Source: Nocardia asteroides
Lineage (GTDB): Bacteria > Actinomycetota > Actinomycetes > Mycobacteriales > Mycobacteriaceae
Length of the DNA stretch: 64,000 bases
Assembly (NCBI RefSeq): GCF_021183625.1
Contig: NZ_CP089214.1
Coordinates: forward strand, 4,216,001-4,280,000
Reading direction: 5' to 3'
How positions within the stretch are numbered: position 1 is the stretch's first letter; each line of letters opens with the position of its first letter. The notes below the pieces were generated by a model. It did not search any database. It worked only from the letters and a program-made list of their open reading frames with translations, and was not told where the DNA came from. Both the position numbers and the translations under genes were made by a program. Shown piece by piece: positions 1 to 8,615 of this stretch.

Positions 1-2
1 AA

Positions 3-458
3 CTGAAGTCGCAGCTGCGGGCGGATCTCACCACCGCGCTGAAAGCCAAGGACACCCTGCGTCTGGGCACCGTCCGGATGCTGCTCGCCGCGATCCAGCA
101 CGCCGAGACGGCCGGCTCCGCGGCGCGCGAACTCTCCGACGCCGAGGTGATCTCCGTGCTGCAGAAGGAGGCGAAGAAGCGCAGCGAGGCCGCGGAGGTG
201 TACGCCCAGAACGGCCGCGGCGAGCTCGCCGCCAACGAGCACGCCGAGGCCAGGATCATCGACGAGTACCTGCCGACGCAGCTCTCCGAGGCGGAGGTGG
301 CCGATGTCGCCGACACCGCCATCGCGCAGGTCGCCGAGGAGCTCGGCGAGCGGCCCGGCATGCGGCAGATGGGTCAGGTCATGAAGATCGCCACCGCCAT
401 CGCCGCGGGCAAGGCGGACGGCTCCCGGATCTCGGCCGCGGTCAAAGCCCGGCTCTGA
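3..458 (+). CDS. GatB/YqeY domain-containing protein (5' end cut by window)
   Basis: The reading frame is open from the first bases of the window, with sensible coding (LKSQLRADLTTALKAKD) ahead of the internal Met at 78, so the true start is probably a few codons outside the window. The protein matches the YqeY family: about 150 residues, helical, with the typical stretch EEAKKRSEAAEVYAQNGR-like and the C-terminal GQVMKIA...GKADGSRISAAVKARL. YqeY resembles the tail domain of the GatB amidotransferase subunit that contacts tRNA. The biological role of stand-alone YqeY is not settled. It converges on the PBP gene, only 15 bases away. Confidence 0.85.
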   Translation: MKSQLRADLTTALKAKDTLRLGTVRMLLAAIQHAETAGSAARELSDAEVISVLQKEAKKRSEAAEVYAQNGRGELAANEHAEARIIDEYLPTQLSEAEVADVADTAIAQVAEELGERPGMRQMGQVMKIATAIAAGKADGSRISAAVKARL

Positions 459-473
459 GCCCGGCCCCGCGTG

Positions 474-2837
474 CTAGCGGGGGATCGGGATCGGGATCGG
501 AATGGGCGGAAGCCGCAGCGGCGGCAACCCGGGAGCAACCGGCACGGGGGCGGGCGCGGGCGCTGGGCTCGGCGCCTGCCGCTGGGTGCCGTCGCTCACG
601 TAGATGGTGATCACCGACCCCGGGATGGCCGACCCGTTCGGCGCGGTGCCCATCACCGTCCCCTTCGGCGTCGCGCCGCCCTGCGTCACCGCGGTGACCT
701 GGAACCCGGCCCTGGTGAGCGCCGAGGTGGCGTCGCCCTGGGACATGTTGCTGACGTCGGGCACCTGCGCCTGGTTCGACCCGCGCACGTACTTGTCGTC
801 CAGCGGCGGCAGCGCGGGCGGCGGGTACTGCCCGAGCACCGGCTTGATGGCGTTGAACCAGGTGCGCGCGGGCTCGTTGCCGCCGAAGAGATCACCGCTG
901 CCGCAGTTGCGCAGCGGGAAGGAGCAGATCTCGCCGGGGGTCGGGCTGTCGCCGTAGACGTAGACCGCGGCGGCCAGTGAGTTGGTGAAGCCGAGGAAGC
1001 CGGAGGAGCGGTGGCTCTCGGTGGTGCCGGTCTTGCCGGAGGCGGGCGCGTTCCACCCGGTGGCCCGCGCCGAGCCCGCGGCGGTGCCCTCGGTGTCGTC
1101 CTTGCCCATGGCGTTCGCCAGGGTGTTCGCCAGCCCCGGCTCGACCACCTGCTCGCAGGCCTGCTGGGTGAGCGGCACCTGCTTGCCCTGGCGGTCGACG
1201 ACCTCGCGGATCGGCGACGGCGGGCACCAGCGGCCGCCGGAGGCCAGCGTGGCGGCGACGTTGGAGAGCTCCAGCGGGTTGATCGCGACCGGGCCGAGGG
1301 TGAAGGAGCCGAGATTCTGCTCCTTGACCATGTCGGCCAGGCTCTGGTTGCTGAACCCGGAGGTGCCCGCCTCGGTGTACGAGCGCAGCCCGAGCCGGAC
1401 CGCCATGTCCACCGTCGGCGCCACCCCGACCGCCTGGATCAGCTTGACGAAGGTGGTGTTCGGCGAGGTCGCGAGCGCCTCGGTGACCGAGAGCGGCGAC
1501 TTGTACTTGCCCGCGTTCTCCACGCAGTAGGTGGCCGCCGGGCAGCCGCGGGCGCCGCCGTTGCCCATGCCCTTGGCCTCGAACCGGTTCGGCACGTCCA
1601 GCTGGGCGTTGATGCCGAGCCCCTTCTCCATCGCGGCGGCGGTGGTGAAGAGCTTGAAGATCGAGCCGGCGCCGTCGCCGACCATGGAGTACGGCTGCGG
1701 CTGCACGGTCTCGTTGGCGTCCGGGTCGAGGCCGTACCGCCTGCTGCTCGCCATGGCGACCACGTCGTGCGAGTTCTCGCCGGGCGCGACCACCGACATG
1801 ACCTCGGCGATGTTCGCCAGGTTGGGGTCGGCGGCGGCGCTGACCGCGTCGCGCACCGAGTCCTGCACGGCCGGGTCGAGCGTGGTGCGGATCAGGTACC
1901 CGCCCTTGTCCACCTGCTCCCGGCTGATCCCGGAATTGGCCAGGTACTGCAGCGCGTAGTCGCAGAAGAAGCCGCGGTCGTTGGCGGCGATGCAGCCGCG
2001 CGGCAACCCCTTCGGCTCGGGCAGCACGCCGAGCGGCTCGGTCTTGGCCGTGCGGAACTCGTCGGCCCGGCTCGGGATGTTCTGGATCATCGTGTCGAGG
2101 ACGGTGTTGCGCCGCTGCAGCACGCCCTCCTTGTTGGTGTACGGGTTGAGCTTCGACGAGCTCTGCACCATGCCGGCGAGCATCGCCGACTGCGCGACGT
2201 TCAGGTCGGCGGCGTCGACGCCGAAGTAGGTCTGCGCCGCGTCCTGGATGCCGTAGGAGCTGTTGCCGAACGGGACCAGGTTCAGGTAGCGGGTGAGGAT
2301 CTCGTCCTTGGTGAGCTCGCGGTCGAGGGTGAGCGCCATCCGGATCTCGCGGATCTTGCGCGCGGGGGTGGTCTCGATGGCCGCGCGGCGCTCGGCGTCG
2401 GTCTTCGCGACGACGAGCAGCTGGAAGTTCTTCACGTACTGCTGGTCCAGCGTGGAGGCGCCCTGCTGCACCTCGCCGCTGGCGGAGTTGGTGAGGAATG
2501 CGCGCAGCGTGCCCTGCCAGTCGACGCCCTCGTGCTCGGCGAAGCGGCGGTCCTCGATCGAGACGATCGCGAGCTTCATGTTGTTGGAGATCTCGTCGCT
2601 CGGCACCTCGAACCGGCGCTGCTCGTACAGCCAGGCGATCGGGTTGCCCGCGGTGTCGACCATGGTGGAGACGGCGGGGACGGTGCCCTCGACCAGCTCG
2701 GCGGACACGTTGTCGACGGCATCGGCGGCACGGTTCGAGACGAAACCGAATCCACCGGCGAGCGGGAACAACAGCCCCGCGACGAGCACGGCGGCGAGCA
2801 CGCAGCTGCCGGCCAGTTTCGCGAGTGTTCGTGTCAT
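474..2837 (-). CDS. ponA2: Bifunctional class A penicillin-binding protein with C-terminal PASTA domain
   Basis: The product makes and cross-links peptidoglycan at the outer face of the membrane. An N-terminal membrane helix (residues about 8-33) is followed by a GT51 glycosyltransferase domain with EDRRFAEHEGVDW and QGASTLDQQYVKN. The transpeptidase domain has the SxxK box in GSIFKLFT, the SxN box as SPN, and KTGTTESHRSSGFLG. One PASTA repeat (VPDVSNMSQGDATSAL onward) and a Pro-rich tail end the protein. I chose the ATG at 2837 (787 aa): the upstream extension to 2999 is Arg-rich with no signal-like character, and the chosen start gives a clean short cytoplasmic tail before the anchor. The gene is divergent from whiB4, as ponA2 (Rv3682) is from whiB4 in M. 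tuberculosis, which supports the PonA2 assignment over PonA1. Confidence 0.93.
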   Translation of the reverse strand: MTRTLAKLAGSCVLAAVLVAGLLFPLAGGFGFVSNRAADAVDNVSAELVEGTVPAVSTMVDTAGNPIAWLYEQRRFEVPSDEISNNMKLAIVSIEDRRFAEHEGVDWQGTLRAFLTNSASGEVQQGASTLDQQYVKNFQLLVVAKTDAERRAAIETTPARKIREIRMALTLDRELTKDEILTRYLNLVPFGNSSYGIQDAAQTYFGVDAADLNVAQSAMLAGMVQSSSKLNPYTNKEGVLQRRNTVLDTMIQNIPSRADEFRTAKTEPLGVLPEPKGLPRGCIAANDRGFFCDYALQYLANSGISREQVDKGGYLIRTTLDPAVQDSVRDAVSAAADPNLANIAEVMSVVAPGENSHDVVAMASSRRYGLDPDANETVQPQPYSMVGDGAGSIFKLFTTAAAMEKGLGINAQLDVPNRFEAKGMGNGGARGCPAATYCVENAGKYKSPLSVTEALATSPNTTFVKLIQAVGVAPTVDMAVRLGLRSYTEAGTSGFSNQSLADMVKEQNLGSFTLGPVAINPLELSNVAATLASGGRWCPPSPIREVVDRQGKQVPLTQQACEQVVEPGLANTLANAMGKDDTEGTAAGSARATGWNAPASGKTGTTESHRSSGFLGFTNSLAAAVYVYGDSPTPGEICSFPLRNCGSGDLFGGNEPARTWFNAIKPVLGQYPPPALPPLDDKYVRGSNQAQVPDVSNMSQGDATSALTRAGFQVTAVTQGGATPKGTVMGTAPNGSAIPGSVITIYVSDGTQRQAPSPAPAPAPVPVAPGLPPLRLPPIPIPIPIPR

Positions 2838-3028
2838 CGGCACGGAGGCAAGACTACGGGGTGGGCAGGACCCGCCTGCGAGGTGCGCACGGCGAAGGAC
2901 ACGCCGCCGGACGGCGGTGTCCGCTACCAATGGGCGTGTCGCCCGGTTTTCCCAGCGAGTCGGCCCGACCGGACGGTTCGAAACTTGCTTCCCAGGCACG
3001 GACGTACCAAAAAGGTTCGGGTGCGGTC

Positions 3029-3057
3029 TTGCGTTGCTCCCAACCTTTACCTAGATT
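3029..3057 (+). promoter_or_regulatory. Candidate promoter of whiB4
   Basis: TTGCGT at 3029-3034 and TAGATT at 3052-3057 are separated by 17 bases, a good fit to a housekeeping sigma-70-type promoter reading into whiB4. The predicted transcript would have a leader of about 125 bases. An inverted repeat AGTGT/ACACT (3066-3070 and 3081-3085) lies just downstream of the -10 and could be an operator. This is prediction from sequence only. Confidence 0.4.
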
Positions 3058-3192
3058 GAGAACCCAGTGTGATAGAGCTAACACTCAAAGTGGAATGTGG
3101 TGCAGTGCGCAGCGGGGTCTGGGTTGCCGCGTACTGAACGCGATTCCGGAGCGCCGGTTCATACGGTGTTCGGACTGCAAAGGGGCACACAA

Positions 3193-3516
3193 ATGCACAT
3201 GACAACCCCCATCGCTCGATTGAACGTGGAGCAGGCCGAGGCGCGGATCGCCTGGGTCTCCGAGGCCCGATGCAAGGAAGTCGATCCCGACCAGCTGTTC
3301 GTTCGCGGCGCGGCACAGCGCAAGGCGGCGACGATCTGCCGCCACTGCCCGGTGCTGATGCAGTGCGGGGCCGACGCGCTCGACAACCGGGTCGAGTTCG
3401 GGGTGTGGGGTGGCATGACCGAGCGGCAGCGGCGCGCACTGCTCAAGCAGCATCCGGAGGTGACCTCCTGGGCCGATTTCTTCCAGGCCCAGCGGCAGCA
3501 CCAGATCGCGATCTAG
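3193..3516 (+). CDS. whiB4: WhiB-family iron-sulfur redox sensor/regulator, WhiB4 type
   Basis: This is a 107-residue WhiB protein. Four cysteines at 27, 49, 52 and 58 (C-x21-C-x2-C-x5-C) would hold a [4Fe-4S] cluster, and the G[VI]WGG turn is present as GVWGGMTERQRRALL at about residue 70. WhiB4 of M. tuberculosis responds to oxygen and nitric oxide and affects antioxidant genes. Position beside ponA2 and the ArsA pair, plus the near-identical FVRGAAQRKAA and ERQRRALLKQHPEV segments, point to WhiB4 rather than another paralogue. The ATG at 3193 has AAAGGGG about eight bases upstream. An in-frame start at 3097 lacks such a site, and a second ATG at 3199 is a minor alternative. Confidence 0.93.
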   Translation: MHMTTPIARLNVEQAEARIAWVSEARCKEVDPDQLFVRGAAQRKAATICRHCPVLMQCGADALDNRVEFGVWGGMTERQRRALLKQHPEVTSWADFFQAQRQHQIAI

Positions 3517-3541
3517 CCCAGGATCGCCCGCAGCCCGGAAT

Positions 3542-3565
3542 CCGAGCCCGCAGTTGCGGGCTCGG
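3542..3565. terminator. Bidirectional terminator between whiB4 and the ArsA pair
   Basis: An 11-bp perfect stem, CCGAGCCCGCA with TGCGGGCTCGG around a two-base centre, lies between two convergent stop codons. No strong T-run follows, as is common in high-GC actinobacteria. Confidence 0.65.
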
Positions 3566-3573
3566 TCCCGTGT

Positions 3574-4716
3574 TCAGGGGTGGACGTCGGCCGTGGGGCG
3601 GGGCCCGGCCAGCTGATCCCCCACCGCGCGCAGCGCCGCCAGGTCGGAGACCTCGAAGGGCAGCGCGCGCACCGCGACGATCGGCACCCGCGGGTGCGCT
3701 CCGGTGAAGCGCTGCAGCAGGTGCTGCTCGCGCTTCGCGGTGGCCGCCCGCTGCGCGTGCACCTGCAGTACGGCGGTGGTGAGCGCCGCGTCGTCGCCGA
3801 GCTGCTCGGCCGCCGAGCGCGCGCGGTCGCCGGAGAGCCCGCTGAGCACCGGGTGCGTGCGGTTCAGCACCAGCCCGGCCAGCGGCATCTTCTCGGTGGA
3901 GAGCCGGTCGACGAAGAACGATGCCTCGCGCAGCGCGTCCGGTTCAGCGGCGGCGACCACGAGGAAGTGCGTGCCCGGCTCGGCCAGCAGCGCGAAGGTC
4001 CGGTTCGCCCGCTCCTGGAACCCGCCGAACATCGACTCCAGCGACTGCAGGAAGTTCGAGGCGTCCTTGAGCAGCTGCCCGCCGACCACCGTGGAGACGC
4101 CCTTGAGCGCCAGGCTCATCGCGCCGGTGACGAAGCGGCCGACGCCGCGGCCGGGGGCCATGATCACCCGGATCATCCGGCCGTTGAGGAAGGTGCCGAG
4201 CCGCTTGGGCGCGTCCAGGAAGTCGAGCGCGTTCCGCGAGGGCGGGGTGTCGACCACGATCAGGTCCCAGTCCTTGCGGCCGGTCAGCTGACCGAGCTTC
4301 TCCATCGCCATGTACTCCTGCGTTCCGCCGAAGGAGGAGGCGACGGTCTGGTAGATCGGGTTGGCGAAGATCTGCTTCGCCTTGTCCGGGCTGGTGTGCT
4401 CGAGCACCATCTCGTCGAAGGTGCGGCGCATGTTCAGCATCATGGCGTGCAGCTCGCCGGGCACCTCTGGCCCCAGCTCCACCCGCTGCGGGGCGTTGTC
4501 CAGCTCCGCGACGCCGAGCGACTGGGCCAGCCTGCGCGCCGGGTCGATGGTCAGCACGACGACCCGGCGGCCCAGCTCGGCGGCGCGCAGCGCGATCGCC
4601 GCGGCCGTCGTGGTCTTGCCGACCCCGCCGGAGCCGCAGCAGACGACGACGCGCGCGCTCGGGTCGGCCAGGATCGCCGCGACGTCGAGCCGGGAACCGG
4701 TGTTCGGCGTTGTCAT
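3574..4716 (-). CDS. ArsA/Get3-like ATPase, second gene of the pair (Rv3680 type)
   Basis: A 380-residue P-loop ATPase of the ArsA/Get3/MinD class. The deviant Walker A is CGSGGVGKTTTAAAIA near residue 27, and the switch motif is DLIVVDTPPSRNALDFLDAPKRL. Homologues Rv3679 and Rv3680 of M. tuberculosis act as a pair and are linked to tolerance of nitric oxide and glycerol-derived stress; transport of an anion is a historical label, not shown. The ATG at 4716 overlaps the TGA of the upstream gene (ATGA), so the two are translationally coupled and probably made in equal amounts. Confidence 0.88.
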   Translation of the reverse strand: MTTPNTGSRLDVAAILADPSARVVVCCGSGGVGKTTTAAAIALRAAELGRRVVVLTIDPARRLAQSLGVAELDNAPQRVELGPEVPGELHAMMLNMRRTFDEMVLEHTSPDKAKQIFANPIYQTVASSFGGTQEYMAMEKLGQLTGRKDWDLIVVDTPPSRNALDFLDAPKRLGTFLNGRMIRVIMAPGRGVGRFVTGAMSLALKGVSTVVGGQLLKDASNFLQSLESMFGGFQERANRTFALLAEPGTHFLVVAAAEPDALREASFFVDRLSTEKMPLAGLVLNRTHPVLSGLSGDRARSAAEQLGDDAALTTAVLQVHAQRAATAKREQHLLQRFTGAHPRVPIVAVRALPFEVSDLAALRAVGDQLAGPRPTADVHP

Positions 4717-5732
4717 CGGACCCCCTGCTCGCTGAGCTTCTCGGCCAGTTCGTACAGCCCGCCGAGGTCGATGCCGTCGGTCAGCGCGGGCAGGTACAGC
4801 TGCGGCACGTCCACCTCGGCCAGCTCGGTGGCGCTGTTGTCCTGGGCGCGCAGCCGGGCCGCGTGCTCGACGGTCTCGGTGACCAGGCCGTCGAAGTCGG
4901 CGTCCGGCAGGGTGATGCCGACGGCGGCCAGGCCGGAACGCAGCTCGTCCCGGTCCAGTTCGCCGTCGGCGACCGCGTCGCGCAGCTCGGTGGGCAGGTA
5001 GCCCTGCCCCGCCCGGTTCACCACGACGGTGCCGATGCGCAGGTCTTCCGCGGTGAGCTGGGCGACGGCGTCGGCCGTCTCCTGTACCGGGAGCGCCTCC
5101 AACAGCGTCACCAGGTGGATCAGCGTCTCGTCGGAGTGCAGCAGCTTGGAGACGCCCTCGGCCTGCGCGGCGATCGGGCCGCCGCGGGCGATCTCGGCCA
5201 TGGCGTTGGTGACGTCGAGGAAGCTCGCGATCCGGCCGGTCGGCGGGGCGTCGACCACGATCTCGTCGTAGACCCGCTCGCCGGTGCCGCGATCCACCCG
5301 GATCACGCACTCCTTGATCTTGCCGGTGAGGATGACGTCGCGCAGCCCGGGCGCGATGGTGGTGACGAACTCGATGGCGCCCATCCGGCGCATGGCCCGG
5401 CCGGCGAAGCCGAGGTTGTAGAACATGTCCAGGTACTCGAGGAAGGCGTGCTCGATGTCGAGCGCGAGCGCCCAGACCTCGCCGCCGCCGTCCGCGGTGG
5501 CGATCCTGGTCTCGGTGGGCGGCAGCGGTGGCAGGTCGAACAGCTGGGCGATGGACTGCCTGCTCTCCACCTCGACCAGCAGCACCCGGCGCCCGCCCCT
5601 GGCCAGCGCCAGTGCCAGCGCGGCGGCGACCGTCGACTTGCCGGTGCCGCCCTTGCCGGAGACGTAGTGCAACCGGGCGCGGGTCGCCCGCTCCGGCCAG
5701 CCCGTCGTCGGCGCTGCTGTTGGTGTTTCCAC
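4713..5732 (-). CDS. ArsA/Get3-like ATPase, first gene of the pair (Rv3679 type)
   Basis: A 339-residue P-loop ATPase with the deviant Walker A VSGKGGTGKSTVAAALA near residue 24, whose extra Lys is typical of MinD/ArsA dimers. The switch sequence is EIVVDAPPTGRIASFLDV. The C-terminal part carries a helical region and ends LYELAEKLSEQGVR. It is the promoter-proximal gene of a two-gene operon and is coupled to the next ATPase by a 4-base overlap. A heterodimer is the simplest reading, by analogy with the mycobacterial pair. Substrate is unknown. Confidence 0.88.
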   Translation of the reverse strand: METPTAAPTTGWPERATRARLHYVSGKGGTGKSTVAAALALALARGGRRVLLVEVESRQSIAQLFDLPPLPPTETRIATADGGGEVWALALDIEHAFLEYLDMFYNLGFAGRAMRRMGAIEFVTTIAPGLRDVILTGKIKECVIRVDRGTGERVYDEIVVDAPPTGRIASFLDVTNAMAEIARGGPIAAQAEGVSKLLHSDETLIHLVTLLEALPVQETADAVAQLTAEDLRIGTVVVNRAGQGYLPTELRDAVADGELDRDELRSGLAAVGITLPDADFDGLVTETVEHAARLRAQDNSATELAEVDVPQLYLPALTDGIDLGGLYELAEKLSEQGVR

Positions 5733-5881
5733 CCCAGCGAGCCTATAGGCCGGGAGACCGGTCCGTCCGTGTGATGCGCCACCGGCGGGTCGAATGGGTA
5801 CAAGATGTCCCGATCACGGACTTCCGATCAGGGGCGGAGCCATGTCTGCCCCCGTCGGCGGCGTCCCGTTACGCTCTGCGC

Positions 5882-6043
5882 ATGAGCGAAATCACCCAGT
5901 GGGAGTACGCGACCGTGCCGCTGCTGACGCACGCGACCAAGCAGATCCTCGACCAGTGGGGCACCGACGGCTGGGAGCTGGTGACGGTGCTCCCCGGCCC
6001 GACCGGCGAGCAGCACGTGGCCTACCTCAAGCGCGCGAAGTAG
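5882..6043 (+). CDS. DUF4177 family small protein
   Basis: A 53-residue protein, MSEITQWEYATVPLLTHATK onward, with the DUF4177 pattern of an N-terminal W-E-Y-x-T/V strand and a central LDQWGTDGWELV. Function is unknown. It sits two bases ahead of the RidA gene, as in mycobacteria, so the two are surely co-transcribed. Confidence 0.85.
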   Translation: MSEITQWEYATVPLLTHATKQILDQWGTDGWELVTVLPGPTGEQHVAYLKRAK

Positions 6044-6045
6044 CC

Positions 6046-6516
6046 GTGGCCGAATCCGTGACCCCCTGGCGGGAGAACCTGGCCAAGCTCGGAACCACGC
6101 TGCCGCCGGTCACCGCGCCGGTCGCCGCCTACGTGCCCGCGCTGCGCTCGGGCAACCTGGTCTACACCTCCGGCCAGCTGCCCTTCGTGGACGGGAAGCT
6201 CGTGGTCGAGGGGAAGGTCGGCGCCGAGGTGACCGTCGAGGCGGCCGCCGAGGCCGCCCGGCTCTGCGCGCTGAACGCGCTGGCCGCGGTGCACGACCTG
6301 GTCGGGCTGGACGAGGTCGTGCGGATCGTGAAGGTCGTCGGCTTCGTCGCCTCCGCGCCCGGCTTCGGCGACCAGCCGGTGGTGATCAACGGCGCCTCGC
6401 AGTTCCTCGGCGCGGTGTTCGGCGACGCCGGGGCGCACGCGCGCTCCGCCGTCGGCGTCTCCGAGCTGCCCCGCAACACCCCGGTCGAGGTGGAGCTGAT
6501 CGCCGAGGTCCGCTGA
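6046..6516 (+). CDS. RidA family reactive enamine/imine deaminase
   Basis: The product is 156 residues with the RidA/YjgF fold: SGNLVYTSGQLPFVDGKL early, and ARSAVGVSELPRNTPVEVE late, where the conserved Arg and Glu normally line the active site. Family members hydrolyse reactive 2-aminoacrylate-type intermediates made by PLP enzymes. The GTG at 6046 was chosen because it follows the DUF4177 stop by two bases and gives the family's usual length. The sequence is the longer RidA subgroup seen next to MBL-fold hydrolases in actinobacteria. Confidence 0.9.
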   Translation: MAESVTPWRENLAKLGTTLPPVTAPVAAYVPALRSGNLVYTSGQLPFVDGKLVVEGKVGAEVTVEAAAEAARLCALNALAAVHDLVGLDEVVRIVKVVGFVASAPGFGDQPVVINGASQFLGAVFGDAGAHARSAVGVSELPRNTPVEVELIAEVR

Positions 6517-6562
6517 CAGGCGAATCGATCCGATTCGCGGCCGAATCACTAGGGGAAGTGCC

Positions 6563-7351
6563 ATGACCCTGACCCATCCCGCTTACGGGCAGCTGCGCAC
6601 GGTGACGCCGAACGCGTCGGTGCTGCTCGCCGACAATCCCGGCCAGATGACCCTGGACGGCACCAACACCTGGCTCCTGAAGGCCCCGGAGAGCGCCGAG
6701 TACGTGGTGGTCGATCCGGGCCCGAAGGACAGGGCGCACGTGGACGCGATCGCCGAGGCCACCGGCGGCGCGATCGCGCTGACCCTGATCACGCACCACC
6801 ACCACGACCACACCGGCGGCATCGATCGGCTGGTCGACCTGACCGGGACGACGGTGCGCGCCAAGGACCCGACCTTCCTGCGCGGCACCGAGGCCGCGCT
6901 GGCCGACGGCGAGGTGATCGAGGTGGCCGGGCTCCGCATCGAGGTGCTCGGCACGCCGGGGCACACCACCGACTCGGTGAGCTTCGTGCTGGCGGACGGG
7001 GTGCTCTCCGGCGACACCGTGCTCGGCTCAGGGACGACGGTGCTGGAGAGCCGCCCCGGCGCGCTCGCCGACTACCTGGCCTCGCTGGACCGGCTGCTCG
7101 CCGCGGGCGACGGGCGGCCGCTGCTGCCCGCGCACGGGCCGGACCACCCGGACCTGGGCCCGGTGCTGCGCTACTACATCGAGCACCGGCACCAGCGGCT
7201 GGAGCAGGTGCGCGCCGCGCTCATCGAGCTGGGCGAGGATGCCGGGCCGATGGCGGTCGTGCGCAAGGTGTACGCGGACGTCGACAAGAAACTCTGGCCG
7301 GCGGCCCGCAGCTCGGTGCAGGCCCAGCTGGACTACCTGCGCACCAACTGA
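6563..7351 (+). CDS. MBL-fold metal-dependent hydrolase
   Basis: A 262-residue metallo-beta-lactamase-fold protein. The metal motif is THHHHDHTGGID near residue 75, followed by the downstream GTPGHTTDSVSF and SGDTV ligand strands and the PAHGPDH loop. The C-terminal 60 residues form the winged-helix-like LACTB2 tail (LIELGEDAGPMAVVRKVY). Human LACTB2 is an RNase, but the bacterial substrate is unknown. AGGGGAAG lies upstream of the ATG at a good distance. It follows RidA by 46 bases and probably ends this transcript. Confidence 0.9.
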   Translation: MTLTHPAYGQLRTVTPNASVLLADNPGQMTLDGTNTWLLKAPESAEYVVVDPGPKDRAHVDAIAEATGGAIALTLITHHHHDHTGGIDRLVDLTGTTVRAKDPTFLRGTEAALADGEVIEVAGLRIEVLGTPGHTTDSVSFVLADGVLSGDTVLGSGTTVLESRPGALADYLASLDRLLAAGDGRPLLPAHGPDHPDLGPVLRYYIEHRHQRLEQVRAALIELGEDAGPMAVVRKVYADVDKKLWPAARSSVQAQLDYLRTN

Positions 7352-7354
7352 CGA

Positions 7355-7404
7355 CACAGCACAGCGCGCCGTGCGGGTTACGCATCGGCGCGCTGTCTGC
7401 TGTG
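7355..7404. terminator. Bidirectional terminator between the MBL hydrolase and crp
   Basis: CACAGCACAGCGCGCC (7355-7370) pairs with GGCGCGCTGTCTGCTGTG (7387-7404), a 16-bp stem with one two-base bulge. It sits exactly between convergent genes. Confidence 0.75.
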
Positions 7405-7414
7405 CTGGTCCGGG

Positions 7415-8089
7415 TCAGCGGGCCCGGCGGGCCAGCCGCTCCGAATCGGAGATGAGCACGCTCTTGCCCTCGAGTCGCAGCCAGCCGCGGTGCGCGAAGT
7501 CGGCGAGCGCCTTGTTCACGGTCTCCCTGGAGGCGCCGACGAGCTGCGCGATCTCCTCCTGGGTGAGGTCGTGGGTGACCCGCAGGGCGCCCGCCTCCTG
7601 GGTGCCGAAGCGCTGCGCGAGCTGCAGCAGCGCCTTGGCGACGCGACCGGGGACGTCGGTGAAGATCAGGTCAGCCAGGTTGTTGTTGGTGCGCCGGAGG
7701 CGACGGGCGAGCACCCGCAGCAACTGCTCGGCGATCTCCGGGCGCTGGTCGATCCACGCCTTCAGCGCGTCCCGATCCATGGTGACGGCGCGGACCTCGG
7801 TGACCGTCGTCGCTGTCGAGGTGCGCGGGCCGGGATCGAAGATGGAGAGCTCGCCGAACATGTCGGAGGGGCCCATGATCGTCAGCAGGTTCTCCCGGCC
7901 GTCCGGCGAGCGGCGGCCGATCTTCACCTTGCCGGTCGTGATGATGTACAGCCGGTCGCCGGGCTCGCCCTCGTTGAAGATGATGTGACCGCGCGGAAAG
8001 TCGACGGGCTGGAGTTGTTTGGCGAGGGCGGCCACCGCAGTGGGCTCGACGCCCTGGAAGATGCCTGCTCTGGCGAGGGCCTCGTCCAC
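7415..8089 (-). CDS. crp: cAMP receptor protein family transcription regulator (Crp)
   Basis: A 224-residue CRP/FNR regulator almost identical in layout to M. tuberculosis CRP (Rv3676). The cyclic-nucleotide domain contains FNEGEPGDRLYII and MFGELSIFDPGPRTSTATT, including the phosphate-binding FGELS and Arg. The C-terminal helix-turn-helix contains TQEEIAQLVGASRETVNKAL. The GTG at 8089 is preceded by AAAGGAG at about eight bases, and gives the mycobacterial N-terminus (DEALARAGIFQGVEP); a longer reading to 8254 is not supported. The expected site is TGTGA-N6-TCACA, and one such site occurs at 63209-63224 in this window. Confidence 0.95.
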   Translation of the reverse strand: MDEALARAGIFQGVEPTAVAALAKQLQPVDFPRGHIIFNEGEPGDRLYIITTGKVKIGRRSPDGRENLLTIMGPSDMFGELSIFDPGPRTSTATTVTEVRAVTMDRDALKAWIDQRPEIAEQLLRVLARRLRRTNNNLADLIFTDVPGRVAKALLQLAQRFGTQEAGALRVTHDLTQEEIAQLVGASRETVNKALADFAHRGWLRLEGKSVLISDSERLARRAR

Positions 8090-8281
8090 GAATGTGCTCC
8101 TTTGGGGAATGGCTTCCGTACCGGGACCGAATCGACCCGGCCACCAGCGGAGTCTACGCGGAGGGAGGCTCGGACAGTGACAGACACCACGTAAAGAGCG
8201 GATTGCGGGACGCCGACGGAACGAGTGATGGATAAGGCCGCGCGACCGGCTCACTCGGGCCGGACGCGGGGTGGGATGAGC

Positions 8282-8524
8282 TCAGCTCGCCCTGGCGACG
8301 TCGAGTTCCTCGGTGCGCGAGCGGCGCTTGCGCATCCGTGCGACGGCGGCGGGGAGACCCAGCTTGGTCAGCTCGCTGACCTCGGCATTGCTTGCCTTGT
8401 CCAGGTACTGCTGGACCTCCTCGTCGGGTTCGACGAGTTTGCGGAGGCGGCTCTCGAACCGCTCCATGCCGAGTGCGAACAGCATCATCGCCACTGGGAA
8501 GAGCACCACAGCGAGTCCTTGCAT
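8282..8524 (-). CDS. Small single-pass membrane protein (Rv3675 position)
   Basis: Eighty residues: one N-terminal membrane helix (LAVVLFPVAMMLFALGM) followed by a basic/acidic cytoplasmic tail (ERFESRLRKLVEPDEEV onward). It is located between crp and nth exactly where mycobacteria have the unassigned membrane protein Rv3675. Function unknown. No clear Shine-Dalgarno sequence precedes the ATG. Confidence 0.7.
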   Translation of the reverse strand: MQGLAVVLFPVAMMLFALGMERFESRLRKLVEPDEEVQQYLDKASNAEVSELTKLGLPAAVARMRKRRSRTEELDVARAS

Positions 8525-8615
8525 GACGAGCAGTAAACACGGTCGAGGTCTCAGATGGAACACGGCGGGAGAACTGGCAGGGCAACAGTGTCGGGCGGTT
8601 CCGTATGGTGGACGC

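Noticed and set aside
1011..3059. A 682-codon plus-strand frame opposite the PBP gene
   Set aside because: It is the antisense of a strongly conserved PBP and has the Arg/Gly/His-rich composition typical of shadow frames in high-GC DNA.
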